A DNA stretch of 64,000 nucleotides from Candidatus Scotarchaeum otlingeri (GTDB lineage: Archaea > Thermoproteota > Nitrososphaeria > Geothermarchaeales > JDFR-13): contig MTMA02000006.1 in NCBI GenBank assembly GCA_002011075.2, forward strand, positions 1,542,599-1,606,598, given 5' to 3'. How positions within the stretch are numbered: position 1 is the first letter of the stretch; every line of letters starts with the position of its first letter. Under the pieces are notes generated by a model, which saw only the letters and a program-made list of their open reading frames with translations, ran no database searches and was not told where the DNA came from. Below are positions 19,701 to 27,393 of the stretch, piece after piece. The position numbers and the translations under genes are program-made.

Positions 19701-19718
19701 ATGAGTTTCCGCGTGCAT
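16704..19718 (-). CDS. type IIG-like restriction-modification enzyme (nuclease-methylase fusion)
   Basis: 1004 residues. The N-terminus carries a PD-(D/E)XK-like nuclease motif: PD at 71-72 and EIK at 83-85. A helical connector follows. The gamma-class N6-adenine methylase core starts with YYTPLWLVEYMV near 311, motif I DPFCGSGSF at 336-344, and motif IV NPPW at 539-542. The C-terminal 350 residues are the probable target-recognition region, including PKGEYIMGLFGGKRKTGAKQ. Nuclease, methylase and recognition in one chain is the type IIG/BREX-PglX-like layout. No separate helicase or specificity gene is nearby, so it probably acts alone against foreign DNA. Confidence 0.85.
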   Translation of the reverse strand: MHAETHEDIRIKVIAKIRRELLKTIRELLNNSFLNSELQQQLEEYERIISAERDIPLIVKNEKRIEDVGIPDIELFGGRIIVEIKVMLREFTKGKIQLQSYIKASPLTKYAILTNNKNWEIYKIDNGKLKIISRDSNRIRYILRDIILQGIKLELSTKNVRNLFSSLITLENELYVIFKEYNIKNTSLFKAYKNILSKLYEGILENEEDAEKLYIKHTIIQMIVSSSLTVALEKESTPKKACLGEDIESEIALPYLKWWRNLDERFIKSLTETIYSRTLLLDWASGNKADIFRELYEILIDAETRRRLGEYYTPLWLVEYMVENLSNELKGKIVLDPFCGSGSFVVVSFYKKIAEGEDPDEAIKEVIGFDINPLSVSIARAELIIAYNTIRRGIITPLIFNTDSATLLLRPQEDWQSLSIIDELRALEKRIEYINSPLYNASQIDFSEILKIERILHDLFEKASKNPERIKEELGKIKEEKWKGSLMKIIVDALSDQDSIEILLSLIKKYGNGVWAISISSLFAPYFIRKIKADIVITNPPWRLFTEVKGSYGKILRKAAAILLERYEKRGRIVNAADIASILLYGCKKIVRNNGEIAFLMPKESVYVPGSYYGLGKILTYEVIKNLKGKIIECDIDAFQHGRPPCIIFLELKKGDIRSYHMDIRWKGKYSKALHHNDVSIDLYESESYSQYIEKTLDYLQISTDKIKKVLSVEDVIPKGEYIMGLFGGKRKTGAKQYAGLIFDVLSYDKTSGEYFIKLRNTNDPIRIPEFFLKKYWKKIVYLSQIYPFYFRSFYNILLSHNGKEDLKNFLKGELNKFSMQDRKMVQSLIEELKQPEKLSFLDKSRYYVFYRSKRTFASVVLAPHELQKISEEIVVAADCSYIVSKNKLKAYYYSAILNYLAYETIKRKFAFERNLFLRPLIAIIKSGLEWKGKEWQKEVANLSEQLQHKVLEHLKSQEDIIVRKFYNRIRQHNMTRAIFDKIITIIDKNIDKDRIDLTSVAKI

Positions 19719-20080
19719 TTCCCATATAAGTATAATAATCGTCTCATTTTTTATTTAAATGATATAGCTAATTGATATCCATTTCTAGAAATTTAGTTAT
19801 ATCTAATTAGCCTTTATCGTAAGAGTTAGTAATTCGCTTTTTTCTAATTTTCCTTGTCATAGTATTACTATTAATCTTTTATACACATAGTTTTTAATTG
19901 CATTTTATCAATAGACCTATTACCAATTTACTTTGTATTACTCATCTATTTCGACATGCGTAATGATGAAGACATCACATAGAAAACAAATGGTTTATTA
20001 TGTAAATTACGCATTTTAGGTTAATAAGTAGATGATATAAATTTATACATTGTGTTGTTCATTGAGGGAGGGTCAAATAA
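19719..20080. other. AT-rich gap with promoter and long-range inverted repeat
   Basis: No gene seen. TTTAAATA on the minus strand at about 19752-19759 is a plausible TATA box for the restriction gene, whose ATG is at 19718. A 9-bp perfect inverted repeat, ATGCGTAAT at 19956-19964 and ATTACGCAT at 20006-20014, lies 67 bases before the small gene at 20081. Confidence 0.4.
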
Positions 20081-20344
20081 TTGTATGAAAGAAAAGCTAC
20101 ATTGTATTGGGTTAGGCAACCGAAAGAGAAAAAAGACCTTCAAGTCTTTGATGTAGGTTATTTTGAAGGAAAAGTTTATATCTATGAATATAAAACTTCT
20201 TACTCTCTTAAAGAAATAGAAGAAGAAATAAATGCATATTATAAAGGAGAGAAAGTGTCTCAAGAGCTAATAAAAGAAAACGTACGGCTTTGGATAGAAA
20301 AGAGATTTGGTTATCCTATGTCATGGAAAGTTAAGTTAGAGTAG
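20081..20344 (+). CDS. small protein, unknown function
   Basis: 87 residues from TTG, with GGGAGGG some ten bases ahead. The first half is beta-rich (ATLYWVRQPKEKKDLQVFDVG, then VYIYEYKT), the second helical and acidic (YSLKEIEEEINAYYKG). It stands alone between a restriction enzyme and a broken phosphatase. No family recognised. A role beside the restriction enzyme is possible but unsupported. Confidence 0.45.
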   Translation: MYERKATLYWVRQPKEKKDLQVFDVGYFEGKVYIYEYKTSYSLKEIEEEINAYYKGEKVSQELIKENVRLWIEKRFGYPMSWKVKLE

Positions 20345-20689
20345 TCCTTACTTCATAAGTATATGTTCAAATGTCTTAGTAATATATTAGAACAAAAAGC
20401 TAATATATGAAATCTAAATCTCCAATAATAGCTTTAGAAAATGAGACTTATCTAGCTATGTGTTGTATGTATCCTAAGAGGATTATAATTTGCATATCTC
20501 ACCCAACCAGCTCATTCGACACATATGCTAAACTATGGAAAAATAAAAAAGAAAATGGAAAGAACGCCGTTAATAGAAAAGTATAGAAAGAAAGCCATGG
20601 ATTTCCTGGCAAAAAGTTATAATAGACGTTATAGGTGCATTAGAATATTTCAGAAATAAGCAATAATATAAAATAGGTTTTTTAGTATA
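20345..20689. other. gap without recognisable gene
   Basis: About 345 bases. A 59-codon frame from ATG 20407 on the plus strand has unremarkable composition and no ribosome-binding site. The minus strand holds only the read-through tail of the frameshifted phosphatase, ending at a TAA near 20570. Nothing convincing. Confidence 0.3.
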
Positions 20690-21394
20690 AAGCCATACTA
20701 GCGCTAATAAATCATCAAGTCTAGATATAACCTTTCGCTCTACATCCTGGTTTGCCCCATGACGGTCAATAAGAACCGCTTCTATACCATTCTCTCTGGA
20801 CCCCTAAGGTTCCAACGAGGATCATCACCAACAAACAAACACCGACTAGGATCAACACCCAACTCTCTCAATGCATACATAAAAATCGGCTTGGCAGGCT
20901 TCCTCCAACCAACATCCCTACAAAAAAACAACCGGTCAAGATACTTATCAAGACCCAACCGCCTAATTTCCTCTCTCCACAAATAAGCAGGACTACCCCA
21001 AGTAGTATTAGAAACAGCCCTAACCCTAAAACCCAATGTCTTCAACTTTTGGATCGTAGGCACCGTATCCTCATAGCATCGGCCCAAAGAGAAGATCGGC
21101 TCAATAAAACACCTACAAATACTTCTCATAATATCACCTTTATAAACAGATGATGGGAGCCCAAAAATATTCCTGAGCCTATTCTCCAAAGGCGTAACAC
21201 GATGATTCCTAGACTCAAAATTCTTCAGCCTCCACCCTACGCCACAAATCTCTTGGTGGCACGTCAATAACCCCATTCTCAAGAAGGAACTCTTGCACCC
21301 GAAGAATAGTCTCCCTAAGGATATCCGGGAAATCATTTAAATCAAAATACTCGGCAAGTGTCCCACCTAAATCGAATAATACAGCCTCCTTCAT
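20690..21394 (-). pseudogene. HAD-superfamily phosphatase, two frameshifts
   Basis: A haloacid-dehalogenase-type hydrolase spread over three frames. Frame one, from ATG 21394, gives MKEAVLFDLGGTLAEYFDL (HAD motif I, DxGGT) and ends in WRRVEAEEF then TGA. Frame two has motif II (RVRAVSNTTWG), motif III (WRKPAKPIFMYALRELG) and motif IV (FVGDDPRWNLRGP). Frame three continues as ENGIEAVLIDRHGANQD. The breaks fall in a TTTT run (three T would restore frame) and at GGTCC (an extra C would). Either the gene is recently inactivated or these are assembly indels. Intact, it would be a normal HAD phosphatase of about 230 residues. Confidence 0.75.
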
Positions 21395-21520
21395 CTTATG
21401 AAACCTTAGGCCATAAGTATAAACATCTATGTCTCAATAAGTAATGGTCTTATTTTAGAATTATGGATCGTTTTCCAAAGAGTACTCTACTCTCTATTTA
21501 TTAGTTAAACTAAGGGTTTC

Positions 21521-21874
21521 TTATAGCTTGACTTTTACTTCACTTTCTTTCCGAGCCATGTACTGCGATATCTTCTTCTCATATTTTCTGAGCATCTCTA
21601 CTAATGGGTGTTTCAAGTTGATCCTATATAGCTTAGCCCTCCCTATCTTCCTAGATACTTCAATTATCTCATATCTCTCTAGTTCTGGAAAGTATTTGTA
21701 GAATGTCTGCTTACTCATACCTAACGCCTCGATAACCTCCTTCTTAGTAAAATCAAACAAAGGGTTATCCAAGAAAAAATCAATTATCCTAAGCTTCGGA
21801 GAATTCCCCAACATCTTAATCAATATAGATTCATACTCCCTATTCATATAGAGATCCATAAACTTATTCACCAT
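21521..21874 (-). CDS. winged-helix transcriptional regulator
   Basis: 117 residues, mostly a winged helix-turn-helix. The recognition region is in FDFTKKEVIEALGMSKQTFY (residues 40-60) and the wing in GRAKLYRINLKHPL. It belongs to an ArsR-like archaeal family of about 100-120 residues. A palindrome TACGCA-TC-TGCGTA lies six bases before its ATG, at its predicted transcription start, suggesting autoregulation. The gene is divergent from a second small DNA-binding-like protein at 21944. Confidence 0.75.
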   Translation of the reverse strand: MVNKFMDLYMNREYESILIKMLGNSPKLRIIDFFLDNPLFDFTKKEVIEALGMSKQTFYKYFPELERYEIIEVSRKIGRAKLYRINLKHPLVEMLRKYEKKISQYMARKESEVKVKL

Positions 21875-21879
21875 CTATA

Positions 21880-21893
21880 TACGCATCTGCGTA
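21880..21893. promoter_or_regulatory. operator candidate, inverted repeat TACGCA-TC-TGCGTA
   Basis: Six-base perfect arms around a two-base centre lie between a shared TATATAAA box (about 21911-21918) and the start of the winged-helix gene. If that box also serves the minus strand, transcription would begin close to this palindrome. The half-site TGCGTAAT recurs at 19957 and, inverted, at 20006. The binding protein is inferred to be the adjacent regulator. Confidence 0.5.
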
Positions 21894-21910
21894 ATATCTT
21901 AGAGACAAAA

Positions 21911-21918
21911 GTATATAA
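21911..21918. promoter_or_regulatory. bidirectional TATA-box candidate
   Basis: TATATAAA reads as a TATA box on both strands. It lies about 26-30 bases before the GTG at 21944, and on the other strand about 26 bases before the palindrome at 21880-21893, so one element could serve both divergent genes. Confidence 0.45.
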
Positions 21919-21943
21919 ATCTTACCTTCTAAAGGTATTATAA

Positions 21944-22228
21944 GTGAACCATATGCCATCACGCTATACTGATGAAGAGATTATGGCCGACATAATGAAT
22001 CGATTAATGAGGAGAGGATGCTGGGGAAGCAGATATCTCCCCATAGATACCCTAGTGAATTGGCTCTCGAAAAAAATTAAAAGAGACGGAAAGAGAATCA
22101 AGAAGCTGATCAAAGAGATGGTTAAGGATGGTTATTTATTGGTTCATAAGGGTGGGCGGACTATATCTCTTAACCCAGCATTAAATAAGGAAATAATCGG
22201 ATACATAAACGAGAGCCTAAAAGTATAA
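21944..22228 (+). CDS. small helix-turn-helix-like protein
   Basis: 94 residues from GTG (MNHMPSRYTDEEI; the internal ATG at codon 4 is an alternative). Helices at 10-30 and 35-70 and a terminal strand in GYLLVHKGGRTISLNP give a winged-helix look. A conserved-looking RRGCWGSRYLPIDTL stretch joins them. It is divergent from the regulator at 21521-21874 and may be its functional partner. No named family. Confidence 0.6.
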   Translation: MNHMPSRYTDEEIMADIMNRLMRRGCWGSRYLPIDTLVNWLSKKIKRDGKRIKKLIKEMVKDGYLLVHKGGRTISLNPALNKEIIGYINESLKV

Positions 22229-22370
22229 TTTCCTCAGTTCGGAGATAAAGAATAACTATATGGGAAATTATCTAGCCTTGACTCGTCTATCTAAATCAAG
22301 ATTTATTAATATCTAATATTGATTATTATACGGAGGTTTAGTTATTTGAATTCCTGGAGGGGACCGGCAG

Positions 22371-23822
22371 ATGCCCCAATATAAGTTGAATAAAATAGAG
22401 GATTATATCTGGGAAATACCTAAATACAGGCCAGATATGAGAGTCCCAGTCCGAATCTACGCGAGCAAAAGCCAGATAGACCATATGGAGCCCGAGACAA
22501 TCAGGCAGGCGAGCAACGTCTCAACACTACCCGGAATATACAAATACTCTATATTACTTAGCGATTGTCATACTGGTTATGGCTTTGCTATCGGTAATGT
22601 TGCTGCTATGGATGCAGAGGATGGGGTGATTAGCCCAGGCGGCGTCGGATTCGATATTAACTGCGGAGTTAGGGTTATGACCACGGGTCTAAGCATAGAT
22701 GATGTAACGCCCAGATTGAAAGAACTGACAAACACAATATTCAACCTAGTTCCATGCGGCCTAGGTAGCAAACGAAAAGATTTCAGAGTTACTCGAGGGG
22801 AACTAGATGAAATCTTAGTTGGCGGCGCTAGAACCATGGTGGAACGCTATGGCCTAGGCTACCCGGAAGACCTCAAGTTCATCGAGGAAGGGGGCGCTAT
22901 GAAGGGCGCTAACCCAAGGCTAGTTAGTGGTAGAGCCAAGGACAGGGGTCTGGCCCAGATAGGTACCTTAGGCAGTGGAAACCATTTCCTCGAGGTTCAG
23001 CGTGTAGACAGGATATTTGATGAGAGGGTCGCTAAGGCATTCGGTATAACCCACGAGGGACAGATAACCATCATGGTTCATACTGGAAGCAGGGGTTTCG
23101 GACACCAAGTTTGTAGCGACTACCTCAAAGTCATGGAGAGAGCTGTCCGCAGCTACGGCATAAGGCTTCCAGACCGACAATTAGCATGTGCACCCACAAA
23201 AAGCAGAGAGGCCCAGGACTACTTAGGAGCATTCACCTGTGCAGTTAACTTTGCATTCGCAAATCGTCAGGCTATTAGCCACTGGGTACGGGAGGCATTC
23301 CTAAAGGTATTCAAGAAGGATGTCGATGCCTTAGGCATCAAACTGGTCTATGACGTGGCACACAACATTGTGAAGTTAGAGGAACATAGAGTAGACGGCG
23401 GCTACAGAAAAGTATACGTCCACAGGAAAGGCGCCACCAGAAGCCTTCCAGCAGACCACCCACTCGTACCAAACGAATATAAAAACGTGGGCCAACCGGT
23501 ACTAATACCCGGAAGCATGGGGACAGCTAGTTATATACTCGTAGGTATGCCAACAGCACTCGAAAGAAGCTTCGCAAGCGCAGCACACGGCGCCGGACGC
23601 ACGATGAGCAGAGCAGCAGCAAAAAGAACATATCGAGCACAAGAAGTACTAAATAAACTAGCAAAGAGAGGTATAATCGTCCGAGCGGACTCCATGGCCA
23701 CCATAAGCGAGGAAGTCGATGCCGCTTATAAAAGCGCTGATGAGGTTGCTTTGGCTACTGAGCGGGCTGGTTTGGCTAAGCGTGTTGCTAGGTTAGTACC
23801 ACTTGCTGTCGTAAAAGGCTAA
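22371..23822 (+). CDS. rtcB: tRNA-splicing ligase RtcB
   Basis: 483-residue RNA ligase that joins tRNA exon halves (2',3'-cyclic phosphate to 5'-OH) using GTP and Mn2+. Metal and active-site motifs are present: SDCHTGYGFAIG near 64-75, FDINCGVR (Asp95, Cys98), LGSGNHFLEVQ, HTGSRGFGHQ, DVAHNIVK and the guanylylated histidine in AAHGAGRTMSR near residue 407. Length is normal and no intein is present. GGAGGGG eight bases before the ATG fixes the start. Archease is not adjacent. It is a housekeeping gene inside the accessory stretch. Confidence 0.97.
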   Translation: MPQYKLNKIEDYIWEIPKYRPDMRVPVRIYASKSQIDHMEPETIRQASNVSTLPGIYKYSILLSDCHTGYGFAIGNVAAMDAEDGVISPGGVGFDINCGVRVMTTGLSIDDVTPRLKELTNTIFNLVPCGLGSKRKDFRVTRGELDEILVGGARTMVERYGLGYPEDLKFIEEGGAMKGANPRLVSGRAKDRGLAQIGTLGSGNHFLEVQRVDRIFDERVAKAFGITHEGQITIMVHTGSRGFGHQVCSDYLKVMERAVRSYGIRLPDRQLACAPTKSREAQDYLGAFTCAVNFAFANRQAISHWVREAFLKVFKKDVDALGIKLVYDVAHNIVKLEEHRVDGGYRKVYVHRKGATRSLPADHPLVPNEYKNVGQPVLIPGSMGTASYILVGMPTALERSFASAAHGAGRTMSRAAAKRTYRAQEVLNKLAKRGIIVRADSMATISEEVDAAYKSADEVALATERAGLAKRVARLVPLAVVKG

Positions 23823-23896
23823 TTTTTTAAATTTATATCCATATAAGAGATTTTTATCAGTATCATACTTAATTTACTTAACTATTTATCAATATC

Positions 23897-23905
23897 TTTA
23901 TATAA
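23897..23905 (+). promoter_or_regulatory. TATA-box candidate for the AIPR gene
   Basis: TTTATATAA centred about 31 bases before the ATG at 23932 gives a near-leaderless start. No Shine-Dalgarno is visible before that ATG. It follows a T-rich stretch after rtcB that could end the upstream transcript. Confidence 0.45.
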
Positions 23906-23931
23906 TTAATGAATCTAAATTTTTATTAATT

Positions 23932-25572
23932 ATGATGAGATTAGATGAATATATAAGGGAAGGAGTTGAAGAATATAAGAATAAATTTAATGTTAATGAC
24001 GCGAAAGCCTTTGCGTATTGGTATTTAATAGAAGTAGAGGATTTTAGTGAAGATCTAGCCGAAGATACCATATGTGATGGCCCGTGGGATGCGGGTAGAG
24101 ATGCTATATATTATGACGAGGATGAGCGGATATATTCTATTTATCAATTTAAATATTCTTCAAATATTAGTTATGTAGAACACGCCTTAAGAGACATACA
24201 ACAAGCCATTACACGGGAATTGAATAATATACGTAATAATCGTGTTAAGAAAATAAGATGCGTAATTGTATCATTAGTTGAAAATACTACTGAGTTAGAG
24301 AGTAAAAAAAAGAAAAAAGAGAAATATATTAAAGATTATTTAAGTGCCAATAGTGTGAATATGGACGATATATCTATAGAAATAATCGGTAAGAAGTACT
24401 TATCACAACTGTTAGATGTTATTTATGGGATAAAAGAAATAGAATTAAGTTTTAATAATTATAACATAATAAATGATACAGTAGTAGGTCTTCTAAATGC
24501 AAAAGAATTAAAAGATTATGTGAATTATGAAGAGCTATTTGCTTTCAATATCAGAAAATTCTTACAGATGAGGCGTGGATCTGTTAATTATCGAATCAGA
24601 GAAAGTCTGGAGGACGCAGATAAGCGTAAGATATTCTGGGTTTTAAATAATGGTATTGTCTGTTTATGTACAGGATTCGAAATTGTCGAGGAAAATAAAA
24701 TTAAATTCAAAAACTTCACCATAGTCAATGGAGCCCAGACCATAAATACTATAGCCCACTTCTTATATGATAATCCTACTGTGGTTGATGATATATGGGT
24801 ATTAGCCAAAATAAAAAAAGTGAAAAAAACAGATACTGAAGTTGCTAAGTTAATAACCATGTCTTCTAATACTCAGACTCCAACGAGTAATAAAGATTTA
24901 AGAGCAGTTGAACCTCATCATAAATGGATTAAAAATTGGTTGGATAAACAATTTGGTGTTAACTATATTTATAGACGTGGTGATAGGAAAGTTAGTGGAA
25001 AATTAAATGTAGATAAAGACAAAATGGCACAATCATATATAGCCTTTATAGGGGAGCCACACATATCTTTCTCTCGATCTGGACAGATTTTTTCGAATGA
25101 TGTTTTATATGCAAAGGTGTATCCCCAAGACGATCTCAAAGATATGCGAGACGCCGGTGATCAAGACAGAATCAAAGAATATTTGCTAGATAGGCTTATA
25201 CCATACTGCTTATATATTGAAATTAGGGAAAAAATAAAGGAAAAATTTAAGGATGAGAGTAAAAGGAAATTTAGGTCACTTGCAACTCATGTTTTATGGA
25301 TATATTCATTATTGCTTGAAAATTATATCATTAATTTAGAATATAAAGAGAAGATATTTAATAACTATAAGAGGATATTAGCGGCTTCCTTTGACTATAT
25401 TATTAAAGGATTAGAAGATTTTATTAGCATCCGTGGTTTAGAACCTGATATACCAAGAATACTTAAGTCTACTGAATTTAAAGATAAATTATTGCAAAGT
25501 AACATATTAAATTTATCTCGTATACAAGAGGCCGCTAAAGCTATCGAAAATACTATATCCTCTTTACCTTAG
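23932..25572 (+). CDS. AIPR-family abortive phage infection protein
   Basis: 546 residues. The AIPR domain is recognisable from FWVLNNGIVCLCTGFEI and IVNGAQTINTIAHF (about 235-275), followed by the charged helical region with SSNTQTPTSNKDLRAVEPHH. The N-terminal 80 residues contain Asp57 and QFK (72-74) spaced like a restriction-endonuclease fold. AIPR proteins are tied to phage resistance, and a nuclease-plus-AIPR chain fits an effector. It has its own promoter and is followed 220 bases later by a smaller nuclease-like protein in the same direction. Mechanism unproven. Confidence 0.82.
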   Translation: MMRLDEYIREGVEEYKNKFNVNDAKAFAYWYLIEVEDFSEDLAEDTICDGPWDAGRDAIYYDEDERIYSIYQFKYSSNISYVEHALRDIQQAITRELNNIRNNRVKKIRCVIVSLVENTTELESKKKKKEKYIKDYLSANSVNMDDISIEIIGKKYLSQLLDVIYGIKEIELSFNNYNIINDTVVGLLNAKELKDYVNYEELFAFNIRKFLQMRRGSVNYRIRESLEDADKRKIFWVLNNGIVCLCTGFEIVEENKIKFKNFTIVNGAQTINTIAHFLYDNPTVVDDIWVLAKIKKVKKTDTEVAKLITMSSNTQTPTSNKDLRAVEPHHKWIKNWLDKQFGVNYIYRRGDRKVSGKLNVDKDKMAQSYIAFIGEPHISFSRSGQIFSNDVLYAKVYPQDDLKDMRDAGDQDRIKEYLLDRLIPYCLYIEIREKIKEKFKDESKRKFRSLATHVLWIYSLLLENYIINLEYKEKIFNNYKRILAASFDYIIKGLEDFISIRGLEPDIPRILKSTEFKDKLLQSNILNLSRIQEAAKAIENTISSLP

Positions 25573-25794
25573 AGAATTATTATTAATTGTAGTTAATTTA
25601 AGGCGCGGTATTTGAGATCTACTATGTTTGATTCTTGATGATGAGTGATAAAGCCCGGTTGATGGTTGATATATATTAATATAGCATTAATCTTTTCCTA
25701 TAATTTAGTCTTACGGCTATAATATCATCTTATTTTTATCATTTTTCTTAAATTAATTTGATATGTGGTCTAATTATTGGAGGTGACTTATTAA

Positions 25795-26313
25795 TTGATG
25801 ATTAAATTACCAGAACCAGATTATGTGTCGAATGAAGACGAGTTTATTGATATTATTCACTCAACACTAGTTAATATATTAGATAAGCTTGTTGATAAGA
25901 AGATAATTTCAAATTACTTTTTATTAAAGAAATTTGGACTGGACATAGCTGCTTTCTTAGAAGTAGGTGATAAGTATTTAGCAAAATTCATAGAAATAAA
26001 GTTGTATAAAGGCCAACGACAAAATGGTGTTGGATTTGGCGATAAACGTGGAGAAGGCAATCAAGTAGAGTTGTTATTACTAACTCAAGATAAATTATTT
26101 TTAGCAGATAATTTTATTAGATGGATATTGGCTGATATGACTAAACAAAGAGGCACCAAACGATATGTATTTTTCAATAATAATTTAGCCATAGAGTCAG
26201 CTATGGGTGGTGTAAAAAAGGGAAAACAAAATAATTTTAATGTACGCATTTTATTAGAAAATGCGATAACATGGAATCAACTGTTAGAAGAATTAAAGCG
26301 TTTTCTCATTTGA
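25795..26313 (+). CDS. PD-(D/E)XK nuclease-like protein, unknown
   Basis: 172 residues. Asp50 (FGLDIAAFLEV) and Glu67-Ile-Lys69 (FIEIKLYKGQR) have the spacing and strand context of a PD-(D/E)XK nuclease core, and an Arg/Gly-rich loop NGVGFGDKRGEGNQVELL follows. The rest is helical, with a second basic patch TKQRGTKRYVFF. The ATG is a double MM at 25795, with GGAGGTG about a dozen bases before it. Its place behind the AIPR gene suggests a defence partner or a solitary restriction-like nuclease. Family assignment rests on motif reading only. Confidence 0.55.
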   Translation: MMIKLPEPDYVSNEDEFIDIIHSTLVNILDKLVDKKIISNYFLLKKFGLDIAAFLEVGDKYLAKFIEIKLYKGQRQNGVGFGDKRGEGNQVELLLLTQDKLFLADNFIRWILADMTKQRGTKRYVFFNNNLAIESAMGGVKKGKQNNFNVRILLENAITWNQLLEELKRFLI

Positions 26314-26846
26314 GAGACCAAAAAATATCGTTCAGATCCTTCAGTTTTCTAGGGAATTCTGGTGCTTTTCTCAAATATTGTGCATAATATATGCATTGAG
26401 AGATTGCTTTTCTTATATCCAAGATTACATAGAGGGTTTTCTAGAGATTTTAAGGTTTGCATTTAAGAGGGATAATTTACTCTCTCATGACCTACTTCAT
26501 AATCATCATATAGGTACCAGCAGAGTTTAACTCTTATATATCCTTCTAACTCTCTCGAAATTGAGGAATTTTTTTATTCTTTTTACTGCTAAGGAGAAGT
26601 GCAACTTAGAACCCCCTGTAAGATAAATCTTTCCCAATCAATTAATTGCTCACTTCATGTAAGGGTCTTCACTTCTTTCTTAGGCATTTCTATCTCGGTA
26701 AATTATATTTTTCATATATAAGAAATATTCTTATATGTAAGAATCCATCCGATTATTTATGGGCGATTTCAATCATTATAGGAGGCTTGCTGTGGGAAAA
26801 AGGGCCGCTGTGTGTGATGAGTTTAGGCACTAGGAGGAGTGAAATA
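26314..26846. other. gap with a small reverse-strand remnant
   Basis: About 530 bases. On the minus strand a coding-like fragment reads DIRKAISQCIYYAQYLRKAP and ends at a TGA at 26306-26308, overlapping the tail of the nuclease-like gene. It has only an internal TTG start and is bounded by a stop, so it is probably a remnant. The rest holds nothing I can name. Confidence 0.3.
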
Positions 26847-27050
26847 ATGAGTTTGGTTGAATATAAATGTGAGAAGGGGTATAGTATAGCGAGGGTGTAT
26901 TCCACTTATCCACCGAATGAAGTTGAACAGTTAGTGGTTTCAGTAGGTTGGGTATTTGAGTCTGAATGTAAAGAATGTGAATTTGGTCAATGGAAGAATT
27001 ATTATAAGACATGTTGGTTCAAGAGGGTTCATGATAGCAGAACAGATTAA
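26847..27050 (+). CDS. small cysteine-containing protein, unknown
   Basis: 67 residues from ATG 26847, chosen because AGGAGG sits nine bases before it; a longer frame upstream to 26646 has no such signal. It has cysteines in YKCEKGY, ESECKECEFG and KTCWFK, a pattern that could bind zinc. Composition is otherwise ordinary. It is the last apparently intact small gene before the decayed HEPN/MNT remnant. Function unknown. Confidence 0.45.
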   Translation: MSLVEYKCEKGYSIARVYSTYPPNEVEQLVVSVGWVFESECKECEFGQWKNYYKTCWFKRVHDSRTD

Positions 27051-27194
27051 GGTTACAAGAGCGTTACATAGATGCTCAATTTGGGGAAAACAATAGAAAA
27101 GAAAGGAACTATTTCCTGAGAGGGACTATGCATGTCGGAGATGTTTGATTGAATTAGAGCCGATCGATTGGATTGTGAAAGAGGTTGATACTTA
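27051..27194 (+). other. decayed coding stretch
   Basis: Contains a stop-bounded frame reading ELFPERDYACRRCLIELEPI and further short frames, with no complete gene. It leads into the HEPN-like remnant and may be the broken 5' part of the same locus. Confidence 0.3.
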
Positions 27195-27393
27195 GGTTAT
27201 ATATGTTAATGATAGGTTTCGGTGGGTAAAATCGCGGATTCCAGAATTATCTCGATATATAGATGAGTTATGGGGTGCCTACGGATTATTGGGATATGAG
27301 GGTCGTGATGGTGAGGTAGCCCAGAGAGTTGTAGAGGATATAGATAATGTCTTCAAGAAATTGGAGGAGAAGTATAGAGTTAGATTTGAGTAG
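27195..27393 (+). pseudogene. HEPN-like helical remnant
   Basis: A stop-bounded frame of 65 codons without a start, reading YVNDRFRWVKSRIPELSRYI, then GYEGRDGEVAQRVVEDIDN and VFKKLEEKY. The pattern is like the C-terminal helices of HEPN proteins that pair with MNT nucleotidyltransferases. It ends in TAG directly before, and in frame with, the nucleotidyltransferase-like frame. Tentative. Confidence 0.35.

Noticed and set aside
16704-19718. Assignment as BREX PglX
   Set aside because: No brxL, pglZ or other BREX genes nearby, and an N-terminal nuclease motif favours type IIG.
20407-20586. 59-codon plus-strand frame
   Set aside because: No start signal or family features, and it lies in the tail region of the HAD pseudogene.
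25630-25680. TGATGATGA followed by a GATGG box after the AIPR gene, like C and C' boxes of a C/D sRNA
   Set aside because: No CTGA D box in suitable position and no terminal stem.
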